Part shown: piece after piece, positions 12,501 to 24,059 of the stretch
Numbering within the stretch: the first letter of the stretch is position 1
Layout: every line of letters begins with the position of its first letter
NCBI GenBank assembly: GCA_018524725.1
Contig: JAEUWP010000221.1
Location: 44,652-108,651 of the forward strand
Source: Podaxis mareebaensis
Taxonomy: Eukaryota; Basidiomycota; Agaricomycetes; Agaricales; Agaricaceae
DNA length: 64,000 nt
Direction: 5' to 3'
Notes under the pieces: generated by a model
What the model was told of the DNA's origin: nothing
The model's database searches: none
The model's input: the letters and a program-made list of their open reading frames with translations, nothing else
Translations under genes and position numbers: made by a program

Positions 12501-12508
12501 TTATATAT
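12501..12508 (-). promoter_or_regulatory. TATA box of the U2 snRNA gene
   Basis: On the minus strand the sequence reads ACATATATAAGCC. TATATAA lies about 28-30 nt upstream of the predicted U2 5' end, which is the usual spacing for a fungal snRNA transcription start. This supports U2 as an expressed unit rather than a promoterless retrocopy. Confidence 0.6.
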
Positions 12509-12998
12509 GTCGAGACTGTGCGCACGGACCATCCCTGTATTTGGTCTCTGTGAACGGTGCTTGTCCTGACTCGACTTTGGTCAGAAACTAGTTATTGCGA
12601 TTACGAAACAGCGGTTTACTTGGCGGTTGGTAACTCACTATAAATCGTGACCTACGCTGTCGTACGTGGAACGATACGTCCTTGGGGGAGTATCATAGCG
12701 CCGGTTCACAAACGTAACGGTGTTAGTGACAGCGGTACTGTATGCCATTAGGGGGGGCATGGTACAGCTTTTAACCGTGCAATTCCGGTTTAACGTCTCG
12801 GTGAAGGGCTATAAACGCAGATACCGGGATCATTCCTCCTGAGGGCAGTGACCTTTGTGGGGGCCGAATCACCCGTCAAAGGAACAACGAATATTTACAT
12901 TAACGAGTAAGATAATAGGGTTATAAGAGCACCAGGAATTATATAAAATGAATACCATACGGAATACGGACTATATCCCAAGCGAACGACATATCTGG

Positions 12999-14737
12999 CT
13001 AGGCATTCCTCAACCGAACAACTGATCTCGCAATGTCCATGACAAACCCCTCAGGATCATGATCTCCGTAGTCGTTCCATAATTGTTTGTTCTTTTTCGG
13101 CTTTTGGTCTCTCGAACGATAGCTACAACCATCCGGGTGTTTGTATACAGCTCTGGGCCAGCGAGTGTTGCCGGAATCAAAGTCGGAGTTGTTGGAGCCG
13201 CCCTCGTCTCCGTCAGACGTGACACACCACTCCACATCATCGTAGTCATTGTCACCCTGGTGTTTACGAGGACAGTCTGATGATGAGCCTCCGCAACAAC
13301 CTTCGTCTTCGCTTTCATCTGTAGCGTACCACCTCCCGGCTTCGTCGTCTAAATCATCGTCCTCCCACTCCTCGTGGTCATCTTCACTGTCTTCGCTTTC
13401 TTCAGAATCGTAATCATCCTCCGAGTCATAATCCGAGTAATACTGGTCACTCTCTATATCTGAGCTTGTGACCGTAAGCTCCTTGCTGCACCATTGCTTG
13501 TGGGTCGACCAATGCTACCAGTGAAATGAACAACCGGTTAGCGCACTGGCGCTTGGAGCCAAAAATAAAACGCACGCGTACCTTCTTCTGACAGACCTTC
13601 CCACAATATAAGGGCTTTCTCAAGATCAAACACGACCCAGCACACTTCTTCAACTCTCTCTTTTTCTCCGGCACAGTCCCGCACACAGCACAGCATTTCT
13701 GTCCGGGTAACATCAACCCCCATCTCTCTCTATACTCATCGTAGCTCGTCCACAGTGACTCAAAAGTCTTGTACGGTTCCAAGTCCTTCAATGGGGCGAA
13801 GAAACATGCCAACGTGCAAACACAATGCGTGAAAGGCCCATATGATGATGCGAGATCTCCGAACACCAAGACGCATATAAGGTTTTCCAAGACGGCCTCG
13901 TGCGAAAACCGTTTCTTGTACAGGTAGCAGAGCATATTATATGCGAGTGCGGCTTTGTCTTTTGGGTAGGGCCCCTTGGCAATCCGAGTCAACATGCGGA
14001 AGGCTGCGTCTTCATCTTTGAGTACTCGTGCACCCGTGGCTAGTCTTGATCGCCGAGACCAAAACGATCACATCCAACGGAATGCACACCCGAAAGAACA
14101 CCAGCACCCGAAATGAAAACCATCCGTCAAAATACTCCGAACACCTCATTTCCGAGGCCTAGAAGACTCACCTAACCGCATACTCTAACATATCGTCTAC
14201 CTTCTTCCTCGCAGCTCCTGCTCTCACAAACCTCGTCTCCCTTTTCTCGAGTCCCTCTAGAACACTCTCAACCCGATCCAACACACCACCAAACCTTTCC
14301 ATATACAACCCCGCATCGCATGTTATCCACATCCTCACGTACTCTTCCCTCGGCAACACCTCCCACCCCCCTTTACCGTTCTCGCTGCCCAGGTCACCAA
14401 ACTCTTCATCGTCATCACACCCCCAATCCATGAATCCCATCAAGAGCTGTCTCCACTGGCCTGGCATATCTTTCGAGAACACTCGCATTTCCGGGCCAAT
14501 ATAATCCGGGTCTTCTGGGCTCGAGCCTGCGTCGGGGTTCGTCACCCCGGAATCGTGGTTGAACGTTGTACTCGTGTCCATTGAGACCGGAATGGCATTT
14601 GGTGGGAGGCCAGTTGAGCGCGGGCCATCTCCTGACAGTGAGACAGAGAAGGGCGGTAACCCCGAGGATGGTGAAGGTGCATTGGAATTTGGCTTTGGTG
14701 CAGGTTTGATAGGGGAAGCTCTGTGTTTAGGCATCAC
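12999..14737 (-). CDS. MYND-type zinc finger protein (only intact copy)
   Basis: Three exons are supported on the minus strand: 14172-14737, 13582-14044 and 12999-13514. They give 514 residues. The N-terminus is Pro/Ser-rich and followed by a helical region. The middle is mostly hydrophobic and helical (AALAYNMLCYLYKKRF). A complete MYND zinc finger spans the second intron: CCAVCG, LKKCAGSC, LYCGKVC and, across the splice, HWSTHKQWC, so all Cys/His ligands are present. The C-terminus is a long Asp/Glu/Ser-rich tail ending EGFVMDIARSVVRLRNA. MYND fingers bind Pro-rich peptides; in fungi many such proteins have no known role. The gene is convergent with the upstream BRI3-like copy and divergent from the NLR. 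Both tandem duplications of this region have one breakpoint in its second exon. Confidence 0.85.
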
Positions 14738-15872
14738 GTTGAGCGGATTGTCAGAACGAAGAGCGCGTTCTTAATTGATTTATATTGGAGGACGGAGTAG
14801 TCGTGAGGCCAAAGAGGCAGTGCGGTTCGATGAAATGCCTTGTGGAAGACGCTAATGGCGGTGACTTGGAAAATACCGCGCGATCGACGCCTTGAGTTAA
14901 TAAAGTTTCGACCCCGTATCAGGTATCTGGCTCGGAAACACGAGGAGGAAACGGGAAAAAGGACCTGGAAACTTTTGGGATAGCAAAGAAAGACGCGAAA
15001 CGCGTAGAGTGGTATGTAACGGTATGTAACGTGAATTGGGAAGAGCGTATATCGAGTTGCACTTTGGATTGAGTCGCGGAAGATGCCGAGTTAATGTAAA
15101 TGCTCGTTAGAACCCTGCGACTTCAAGCCACAGCTACGATGGGAGCAAACACTGTGAATTAGAACGAACTCCCTCCCCTGAAGCAGGAAAAAAACCAGTG
15201 AAAGGTTGCCGCCAAAGGTCCATTCATCCATCCTTGCGTGTGGCGTGTATATGCTTCTATGTGCCTTTTCTCTACCAGGGATGATCAGAACGTTTGTTAC
15301 GGTTACGCCCTTTCGTTTCAATATCCGATCAACGTATCATTGGCAATATTGGCAAGGAATCGTACCTTTCCAAACAAACCCTAGTACCACAGCCACCATT
15401 CCACGTTCTTCGGTATTCGAGGAACATTGATCACATCCGTTAACCTTCTTGGAAAGAACCGTCGTAGTTCATGATACGTGACAGTGCAGCTCAGAGCAGT
15501 GCAGCAGCTCGTCATCTACTTAATCCCTTGCATAGAGTGAGACAGGCGACTGTACCCCGGACTTTTGAGAGAATATTTGCGACTTCTCAGTGAGTTAGTG
15601 AATCAAAACTAAACTGCTCCATATTCAATCTCGCTGAAAACAGTTTGCGAATACACTCTAGTGACAACCTATGGCAACCCAATTCCCGATGTCCTTTGGG
15701 GAACACTGATCGCATCGTTGTCGTCCTGGAAAACAGCTCGTGACCCCTAACAGACAGACAAGGGAGGCAGTACAACAGGCTGGTCGTTCACTCGTTCCCA
15801 CCTCGAGACTCCTTGTTGTATTAACTGATTCACAACACTTCTCTTCGATATCTTTCGAACTCTTAGCAAAAA
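14738..15872. other. Divergent intergenic region between MYND gene and NLR
   Basis: This 1.1 kb region lies between two divergently oriented genes and presumably holds both promoters. It is repeated, with divergence, at about 19720-20538. No convincing ORF or RNA gene was seen. Some stretches are well conserved between the two copies, for example the parts around 14930-15060 and 19850-20000. Confidence 0.5.
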
Positions 15873-18204
15873 TTGCCCCTACTGACTAATGCTCGCGGTT
15901 TCACCGTCAATGGCGGACAGTTCATAGATCAGTCTCAGAACATTACTGTGCACAACAACTTCAACGGGCAAGATGGTAAGTGATACTTGGCAGGCTTACA
16001 AGATATGGTGGTATCTCAATACTGTTCCACTTTCAAGGGATCAAAATCCTGTATAAAGCTTCTATTCATGAAGCTGCGCACGACTCATCGGCTCGGGACC
16101 CACCTCCCACATGCCACCCCGGAACTCGCGAAGAATATATCGAAGACATCACTAACTGGGCAGTCTCTTGTTTTCAGTCGGTGTACTGGCTGAGTGGACC
16201 AGCTGGAGTTGGAAAAAGCGCAGTTGCCCAATCATGTGCGGAGAAATTGAAGGAACTGGGCCGACTCGGCGCGTCTTTTTTCTTCTCCATCAATGGACGA
16301 GACGACCACACACGCTTCTTCCCCTCCCTCGCTTACCAGCTTTGCGTTGAATTCCCTGACTACCGCAACCTCGTCGGCGCAGCCATCTCCCTTGACAGGT
16401 CAATTGTCACGAAGGGGATGTCGTCGCAATTCGATGCCCTGTTTGTCAAGCCTATCCAGGAGTTGGAAAGGGTCGGCAAAGGCATTGAGAGGAGAGCCAT
16501 ACTCATCGATGGTCTGGATGAGTGCAATGGAAGGGGTGCACAATGTGAGATCGTCGAGATTATCGCGGCATCTGCGAGGGAACGTAGGATGCCATTTCTT
16601 TGGGCATTTTTCAGTCGTACCTCAAGGCCACATTCGGCAGGGCAGATATTGCCCTCCTCTGTCGCAATGAACAGCTTCGTATTTCACGCGAAGTTGACGG
16701 TGAAATTGAACTCTATCTCAGAGACGAGTTCAGAGATTTCTTCGGCGCCGCAACATATCCGTGCCCTATCCCTGGCCTTCTGATGATATCATACAAACCC
16801 TCGTCAACGCCGCGGCGGGACTATTCATCTATGCTGCAACAGTCCTCAGGTTTGTCGGCTCCCCTAGCTCTCAGGGACCAGAGGAATTACTGTCCGCTGT
16901 TCTCAAAGTCATCTCGGAACGTCGTCATAATCGGCTCATCGATCATGGCGAAGCGCGCCCCTTCGCGGGGTTGGATGCATTCTATACTCTCATCATGCAA
17001 CGCATTCCCATCAATATCAGACATTCTGTGCAACTCGTTCTTGCCGATATGTGCCTTTACGAGGCGGGAACGGCAAGTTTTAGCGCAATTCAGGTAGCCA
17101 ATAGCCTCAGTTTCTCGGAGACCAAATTCAGAACCGTCTGCAATGAACTTCATGCCGTTCTCTTCTTTCAAAAGTGTCGCCAGACACTTGAAATAAACGA
17201 CTCTATTGATGTTGCACAACCATTCTACCAGTGTACTGCACCTTCTGAAGTAACAAGGCAGCCCCTGGCAGGAACGTATTTCTTCGGAGGGCTTATTTCA
17301 TTCTACCACAAATCATTCTACGACTTCCTCGCCGATGCAAAACGTTCCAGCACCTTCTGTGCAACGACTCAATCGGCCCGCGGGAGTCTAATGAAACAGT
17401 ATCTTGAAGTGCATCTTCACTATGCACAATCATTCTACATTCATAACTCAGGTGAGAGCATCCGATGAGACTTCTCTGGGCGTGGGACTTAAGATAGACT
17501 TTTAGAACTGACTTTGGCGTCCAATATACCTAGTTCTGTGGCCTCTCTTTCCTGGATATGTCCCAACGAATTTTTTAACTCTTACCTCAAAGATCGGACC
17601 TTCGTCGCCGTCAATGCGTCACTATCACGCTTCCTACCAGAGGTAAATCCGGATCACCAGTTACAGCAAGGCTTTGTCAGGTTTGACTACCGTAAAGCCC
17701 TGCTGGCGCTGATACAAAGGATGGTCGTCGACGTAGATTCCACTTGGATGTTCGGTTGTCGGCGCTATGTGAAAAGGGCCCGTGGGATGATCATTCATAG
17801 GGTTATCTCTGATGACTTCGGTGGTTTCGACATTTCCAAGCTTTACGAGGTGAGTTTGTCCTTGGGTATTTTTTAGTCACTTACTGACCTTATGATAGGA
17901 AATAGAGAGGCTCCTGAAACTGAAAGTCATTCGGCCATACTCTCCAAATTTGGCATCTTGTTGTAAATCTCTCTTTCGTAGGATATCCCGAAGTGCGACG
18001 CAATCCGGCCTATACGTCAAGGGATATGGTGCCAAAAAGACTTTTTGGTATTGGGAATACAATCCCGAGTTGCGATATTTCACCCAGTATGAAGCAATTG
18101 ATTACGAGGAAGCCAGCAGGATATACCGGGAGGAGCGGTTTGGGGTATGGGACTACGAATTTGGTCATAAAAAAGTACAACCCACACACAGCAGAAACAA
18201 ATGA
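15873..18204 (+). pseudogene. NACHT-domain NLR pseudogene (copy 1)
   Basis: The exon layout matches the intact copy: 15873-15975, 16038-17451, 17506-17849 and 17899-18204. Walker A (GPAGVGKSAVAQ) and Walker B (AILIDGLDECNG) are still readable. Three lesions kill it. The initiator ATG is TTG at 15873-15875, with an in-frame TAG just upstream. A 10-nt deletion follows FLWAFFSR near 16620. A 1-nt deletion lies near 16738, so the chain moves through three frames. The C-terminal exons remain open and well conserved with copy 2 (SGLYVKGYGAKKTFWYWEYN). Its stop codon also lies further downstream relative to copy 2. It may still be transcribed. Confidence 0.88.
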
Positions 18205-18782
18205 TTGGGGATAATAACTAGTGGGCATCTGCATGAATCTCTAGCGACAATAAATTTCTCGACGAACGGATTGAATTTATCTACATAATCATCACATGGC
18301 GAACATAGGCATACAATCAACGCGTCAAATCTGGTAAATTTCCTACCATAGATGTATGTAGTTGGATAAGGATAGTTACAATGAGATGATGCGACTGGAC
18401 GAGGAGAGGAAGGAGAATACAAAGTTTAGGATGTGAGTGCTCGAAAGGAAGGGAAAAAGGAGGGACGATAATGGAATGAATGCCAAGTAAGTGAAGAGAG
18501 CTCTCGTCGAACTAGCTGCATAATTATACTCCAAACCCCAATGTCAATAACCGTGCACGTAAAGTACACAGCGACTGACTGAGCAATGGTTAGAAGGGAA
18601 GAAAGTTGAGAAGAGGAATAAGATGAGGATGAAAGGAAGGATCAGTCACTATGACCACCATCCGCCAGTGTACGACACCTCAACATGCACGAAACACATA
18701 CGCGCCTCTCTCCTCCCACCAACCCTTGAGGAAGGAAGACCAGGAGAACCAGAACCCCGCACCACCAACGATCCAATCCAAC

Positions 18783-18850
18783 TCAGGCAGAAGGCGAACA
18801 CAACGATCTGTCTCTCTCTTCCACAATCGTCCCCGATCCCGACCAAGACC
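18783..18850 (-). pseudogene. UBC2/RAD6 C-terminal tail fragment
   Basis: About 68 bp match the last codons and stop of the intact UBC2 gene at 24060-24128. Upstream similarity (18340-18782) covers the shared 3' intergenic DNA. The fragment ends at the duplication junction and has no catalytic domain. It marks how far the second tandem unit reached into UBC2. Confidence 0.75.
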
Positions 18851-19720
18851 CAGTGTGGTTTGTCTTTTGGATAAAGCTCTTTGGCACCTGGGCCAACATG
18901 TGGAAGGCTGTGTCTTCATCTTTGAGTACTCATGCACCCGTAGCTAGTCTTGATTGGCGAAGCCAAAATGATATCACGACCAACGGAATGCAAATCTGAA
19001 AGGACGCCGGTTTCTAAAATGAAGCGAGATGAAAACCATCTGTCAAAATACTCTGTACGCCAAATTTCCGAAACTTAGAGGACTCACCTAAACCCTCACC
19101 TAACCGCATACTCTAACATATCGTCTACCCTCTTCTTCGCAGCTCCTGCTCTCATGAACCTCGTCTCCCTTCCCTCGAGTCCCTCTGGAACATTTTCAAC
19201 TCGACCTAAAACACCACCAAACCTTCCCATATATAAGCCTTCATCACAGGTTATCCAATCCTCACGTACTCTTCTCTCGGCGTCACCTCCCACTCCCTTT
19301 ACCGTTCTCACTGCCCGGGTCACCGAACTCTTCGCCCTCACCACACCCCGATGTGTAAATTCCATCAAGAATTATCTCTACTGGCCTGACATATCTTTCG
19401 GGAACACCTGTATCTTTGGGCCAATGTAATCCGGGTCGTTTGGGCATCAACCCTGGATTGGGGTCCGTCATCCCGGCATTGCAGTTAAACGCTTTACCCA
19501 TGTCCATTTAAACCGGAACAGCATTTGGTGGAAGGCCAGTTGAGTACGGGCCATCTCCAGACGATGACAGAAAGAGGGGGTAAGCGCAGAGATGATGAGA
19601 GTGGATTAGAATTTGGCTTTGGTGCAGGATTGATGGGGGAAGCCTTGGTTTTAGGCGCCACATGGAGCGGATTGTCAGAACGAAGAACACGTTCTTAATT
19701 GGTTTATATCGGAGCCTGGA
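18851..19720 (-). pseudogene. MYND gene fragment (N-terminal part)
   Basis: The minus strand matches the intact MYND gene from inside exon 2 (about 13946) to its start (14737). The ending MLEYAVR of exon 1 and its GTGAG donor are preserved. The region equivalent to exon 1 is shortened and out of frame: the 19096-19368 and 19283-19507 pieces lie in different frames, and the initiator region is altered. The finger and acidic tail are absent. It is a duplication remnant. Confidence 0.8.
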
Positions 19721-20538
19721 GCAGTCGTGAGACCTGAGAGGCAGTACGGTTCGATGAAAGGCCTTGTGGAAGGCACCAATGGCGGTGACTTGAAAGATAT
19801 CAGGCGATCGACGCCTCAAGTTAATTAAGTTTTCAAAGACCCCGTATCAGGCATCCGGCCCAGAAACGCGAAGGGGAAAATGAGAAAAAGACCGGGAAAC
19901 TGTTGGGATAGCAAAGGAGGACGCGAAAACGCGTAGAGGGGTCTGTAACAAGAATTGGGAATGGGGTTTATCGAATTGGACTTGGATTGAGTTGCGGAAG
20001 ATCCCGAGTTAACGTGAATGTTCGTTAGAATCTGCGACTTTAAGCTTCGAGCCACGAATGTGATGGAAGTGAACACCGTGAATTAGAATGAGCCCCCTCC
20101 CACGGAGCAGAAAAAAGGCAAAGAAATGTTGTTGGCAAAGTTTCACTTGTCCATGCCTGCATGTGGCGCGTATATGCTTTTAGACTCTTTCGCCATAAGG
20201 GATGACCAGAACGTTTGTCACGGTTACGCCGTGGTCGTCTCGATATCCGTGGAAAGTGCCATTGTGAGGAGTCGCGCCTCCTCCAGATTGTTTCGAAAAC
20301 CACAAACCGGATTCGCGCAGTGGCTATCCGCCGCTCAGCGTTCAATATTCTAATTTCTATGTTCTTTGGTGATTCAGAGAATACTGATCGAGTGAGTTAT
20401 CCTGTTTGGAAAGAAGGCATGTGATTCTGATCAAGGCAATGCAGCAGCTGGTCGCCTGGACGTTTAAACTCTTCCAGAGACTGCTTGGTCCATCTCACAG
20501 CATTTTACCTCTTCACTTGCTTTCGAACTCTCGATAAA

Positions 20539-22852
20539 ATGCCCCTCCTAACCAATGCCCACAACGTAATCATCAATGACGGGCAGCTCATCGACCATTC
20601 CCAGAGTCAGACCATCGCTGTGCAGAACAACTTCAACGGCTTAAATGGTAAGTAATCTCGGCATGCTTACAAGACAAAATATCTTGATACTGTTTTACCT
20701 GTCTGAAGGCATCGACATCTTGCTCGGGGCTTCTGTTCCTGAAGCTGCGCACGACTCATCAGCTCGGGACCCGCCTCCTAAATGTTTTCCTGGAACTCGC
20801 GAACAATATGTCGAAGACATCACTCACTGGGCAGCTTCTCCTCTCGGCGGCGGTTCGCTGCCGGTGTACTGGATGAAAGGTCCGGCTGGAGTTGGAAAAA
20901 GCGCCGTGGCGCAAACATGTGCGGAGAAATTGAAGGAACTTGGCCAACTCGGCGCAGCTTTTTTCTTCTCTATCAATGGACGGGACGATCACGCACGCTT
21001 CTTCCCCTCCCTCGCTTACCAACTTTGTGTCGAATTCCCCGACTATCGCAACCTTGTTAATGCTGCTATCTCCGTTGACAAGACAATTGTCACGAAAAGG
21101 ATGTCGTCGCAATTCGATGCCCTATTTGTTAAGCCTATCCAGGATCTGGAAAGGGCTGGCAAAGGCATCGGGAGGAGGGCCATATTCATCGACGGTCTGG
21201 ACGAGTGCGATGGAAGGGATGCACAATGCGAGATCGTCGAGATTATCGCGGCATCTGCGAGGGAACGTAGGACGCCGTTTCTTTGGGCATTCTTCAGCCG
21301 CCCAGAGCCTCACATCGAGGCTATTTTCACTAGGGACGATATCGCCCTCCTCTGCCATCAAACCCTGCTTCCTATTTCACGCGAAATTGACGGTGAAATT
21401 GAACTCTATATCAGGAGCGGTTTCAGCAACATTCTTCGACGCCGCAATATATCCATGCTCCGTACCTGGCCTTCTCAGGATGATGTGCGGACTCTGGTGA
21501 ACGCCGCAGCGGGACTGTTCATCTATGCTGCAACAATCATCAGGTTTGTTGGCTCCCCTAGCTCGCAAGGACCAGAGGAACTACTGTCTGCTGTTTTGAC
21601 CGTCATCTCGGAACGTCACCACAAACACCTCGCCGACCATGGTGAAGCACACCCCTTCGCAGAATTGGATGCATTCTATACTCTCGTCATGCAACGTATT
21701 CCCAGCAATATTAGACATTCCGTGCAACTTTTTCTTGCTGAACTGTGCCTTATGGACTTGGATTCCATGGGCGTGGTTGGGATGAGCAATAAGCTCGGAT
21801 TCTCAGAGGCCAAATTCAGAACTGTCTGCAACGAACTTTATGCCGTTCTCCTATTTCAAGAGCGCCTTGAACCACTCGAAATTGACGGGTCTATTGATAT
21901 TACGCGACCGTTCTATCAGTGTGCTGCGCCTCCTGAAGCCAAGCAGCTGGCACTGACAATAATGTATACCTTTGGAGGGTATATTTCATTCCATCACAAA
22001 TCATTTCGCGACTTCCTCGTCGATCCAAATCGTTCTGGCGCCTTCAGTGTAGCAACTCAATCAGCCAAGGGGAATCTACTGAAACAGTATGCTAAATTGC
22101 ATCATCACTATGCACAATCATTCGACATTCATAACTCAGGTGAGTGTCTGATGGGACTTTCTCTGGGCGTGTGGCTTAAGATAGACTCTTAGAACTGGTT
22201 TTGACATCCAATATGCCTAGTTCTGCGGCCTCTCTTTCCTGGCCATTTTCCAATGAATTTCTTAACTCTTACCTCAAAGTTTGGATCTTCCTCAAGGTCA
22301 CCATATCACTATTACGCTCCATACGAGAGGTAAATCCGGATCATCAATTACAACAAGCACTTGTCAGGCTTGACTACCGTGAAGTCCTGCTGGCGCGGAG
22401 ACAAATGATGGTAGCCGACACAAGTTCCACTTGGTTATTTGGTTCTTTGTGTTACGTGAAAAGGGGCCGTGGGATGATCATTTATAGGATCATCTCTAAT
22501 GACTTCGATGGTTTCGTCATTACCAGGCTTTACGAGGTGAGTTTGTCCTCAGGTATTTTTCAGTCACTTATTGATCTTCTGATAGGAAATAGAGAGGCTC
22601 CTGAAACTGAAAATCATTCAGCCATACTCTCCGAACTTGTTGTCCAGATGTAAATCCCTCCTTCGTAGGATATTCCGAGGTGCGACGCAATCTGGCCTAT
22701 ATGTCAAGGGATATGGTACCAAAAAGACCTTTTGGTATTGGGAATACAATCCCGAGTTGCGATATTTCACCCAGTATGAAGCAATTAATTACAAGGAGGC
22801 GAGCAGGATATACCGGGGGGAGTGGTTTGAAGTATGGGACCACGTGGATTGA
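20539..22852 (+). CDS. NACHT-domain NLR-like STAND NTPase (intact copy)
   Basis: Four exons (20539-20647, 20709-22139, 22193-22536, 22586-22852) give 716 residues with no internal stop. A short N-terminal segment (NAHNVIINDGQLIDH) precedes a NACHT NTPase. Walker A is GPAGVGKSAVAQTC; Walker B with extended acidic residues is AIFIDGLDECDG. A helical stretch (winged-helix-like region, about residues 280-480) follows, ending in a conserved C-terminal module with YCYVKRGRGMIIY-like and YGTKKTFWYWEYN motifs. No WD40, ankyrin or TPR repeats are visible, and the short N-terminus matches no effector domain I can name. Fungal NACHT proteins act as nucleotide-switched sensors in non-self recognition and programmed cell death. 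That role is inferred here. The other copy, 5 kb upstream, is inactivated. Confidence 0.88.
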
Positions 22853-23080
22853 GAAGGAGTACAACAAGTACAACCCACACACAGCAGAGACAAATGATTT
22901 GGGGTTAATAACCAGTAGGCATTTGCATGAACCTCTAGTGACAACAAGATTTCTCGACGAACGGATTAAATTTATTTACACGATCATACGAGGAATTCTA
23001 AGAACACAGGTCCAATGTTCGTGGTTGCGATATGGGTACCATACAAGCAACGCGTCAAATCTGGAGAATTTCCTATCATG

Positions 23081-23628
23081 GTGTTGAAAGTCTGAGCGCA
23101 GAACCGGCGGAAACGCTTACAAGATGTCAGAGATTCAGATGAGATGCCAATTCGGCTACCTGTAGCTCATGTATATAGTATGTGGGGGGTGGACTGCTAT
23201 CGGGCCCTGGCTTGTAAGTTATTGAATAAGAAAAGGCTATGTGTGGAAATCGACGCTCGCCCACCAGTTTCGTCTATCCTTTATTTTCTAGGTACGTAGG
23301 CAGTGTGCAGGCCGCTGGTAGCTCTCGACCGACAGGATGATCCGCACCAAGGCGGCCTGTCTGGTCTTTCTATGTCTTGCCACGCCATAAGTACGTTGTG
23401 TTTGGACCTTGCATCTCGATAGCAAGGTTCTGTTCTTCCTCGCGCGAACCATCTCTCCACCAACGAATGGGAGGTGCAGACCCCTGCAGGTCGGGAATGG
23501 GTATCGAAACAGGGTACCGACCGATGCTGAATAAAACCCAATGAAGGCCATCTTCTTGACATGATAGACATTGAGAAGAATGAAAGAAAAAGACTGTCCG
23601 TTTTAGTTTCAGCACCGACCGAGGCGTG
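23081..23628. other. ~0.55 kb segment unique to right unit of duplication II
   Basis: The left unit reads TTTCCTACCATAG and then ATGTATGTAGTTGG without a break (about 18338-18365). Here the equivalent halves are separated by about 545 bp. Near the ends are 10/12-matching inverted sequences, GGTGTTGAAAGT (23080-23091) and AGTTTCAGCACC (23605-23616), which could be short terminal inverted repeats of a MITE-like insertion. No clear target-site duplication was found. The minus-strand ORF inside is unrecognised. Confidence 0.45.
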
Positions 23629-24059
23629 TATGTAGTTGGATAGGGAGAATTACAATGAGATGATGCTACTAGACATGAGGAAAGAGACTACAAAGTGTAA
23701 GGTGTGAGTACTAGGAAAGGAGGGGGGAAAAGGAGGAACGACAATAGAATGAATGCCAAGTAAGTGAAAAGAGAGCTCTGGTCGGACTAGCTGTATAGTT
23801 GTGCTCCAAACCCCAACGCCAACAACCGTGCACATAAAGTGCGCGGCAGTTGACCAAGCAATGGTTAGAAAAGAAAGAAGGCTGACAAGGGGAATAAGGT
23901 GAAGATGAAAAGAAAGAACCGGTCACTATGAGCACCGTCCGCCGGTGTACGACACTTCAACACGCATAAAACACATCCGCAACTCCCTCCCTCCGCCAAC
24001 CCTTGAGGAAGGAAGACCAGGAGAACCGGAACCCTGCACCATCGACAACCCAATCCAAC

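Larger units (their letters stand above)
11857..12942. other. ~1.09 kb segment present in only one duplication unit
   Basis: In the left unit, the base string AGGAATTTA is followed directly by the GAATACCATACGG region (about 7787-7815). Here those two parts are separated by about 1.09 kb. The boundaries carry AGGAATTTA (11848-11856) and AGGAATTAT (12934-12942), a short imperfect direct repeat. That pattern could be an insertion with target-site duplication, or a deletion in the left unit between the repeats. The segment holds the U2 snRNA gene at about 12290-12475. Confidence 0.55.
8571..13755. repeat. Tandem segmental duplication I, right unit
   Basis: This second copy of the UGGT 3' end - BRI3-like - MYND 3' part unit is about 5.2 kb. 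It is longer than its partner mainly because of a segment of about 1.09 kb (11857-12942) that contains a U2 snRNA gene. The right edge lies within MYND exon 2 near 13755. On this side the MYND gene continues intact to its start, while the UGGT copy is 5'-truncated. Confidence 0.85.
13946..18850. repeat. Tandem segmental duplication II, left unit
   Basis: This roughly 4.9 kb unit holds the 5' part of the MYND gene, the intergenic promoter region, an NLR gene (now dead) and the last codons of a UBC2 gene. It is repeated in the same order at 18851-24128. The junction is at about 18850, where UBC2-derived sequence (CCCGATCCCGACCAAGACCC) runs straight into MYND-derived sequence (AGTGTGGTTTGTCTTTTGG). 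Confidence 0.87.
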
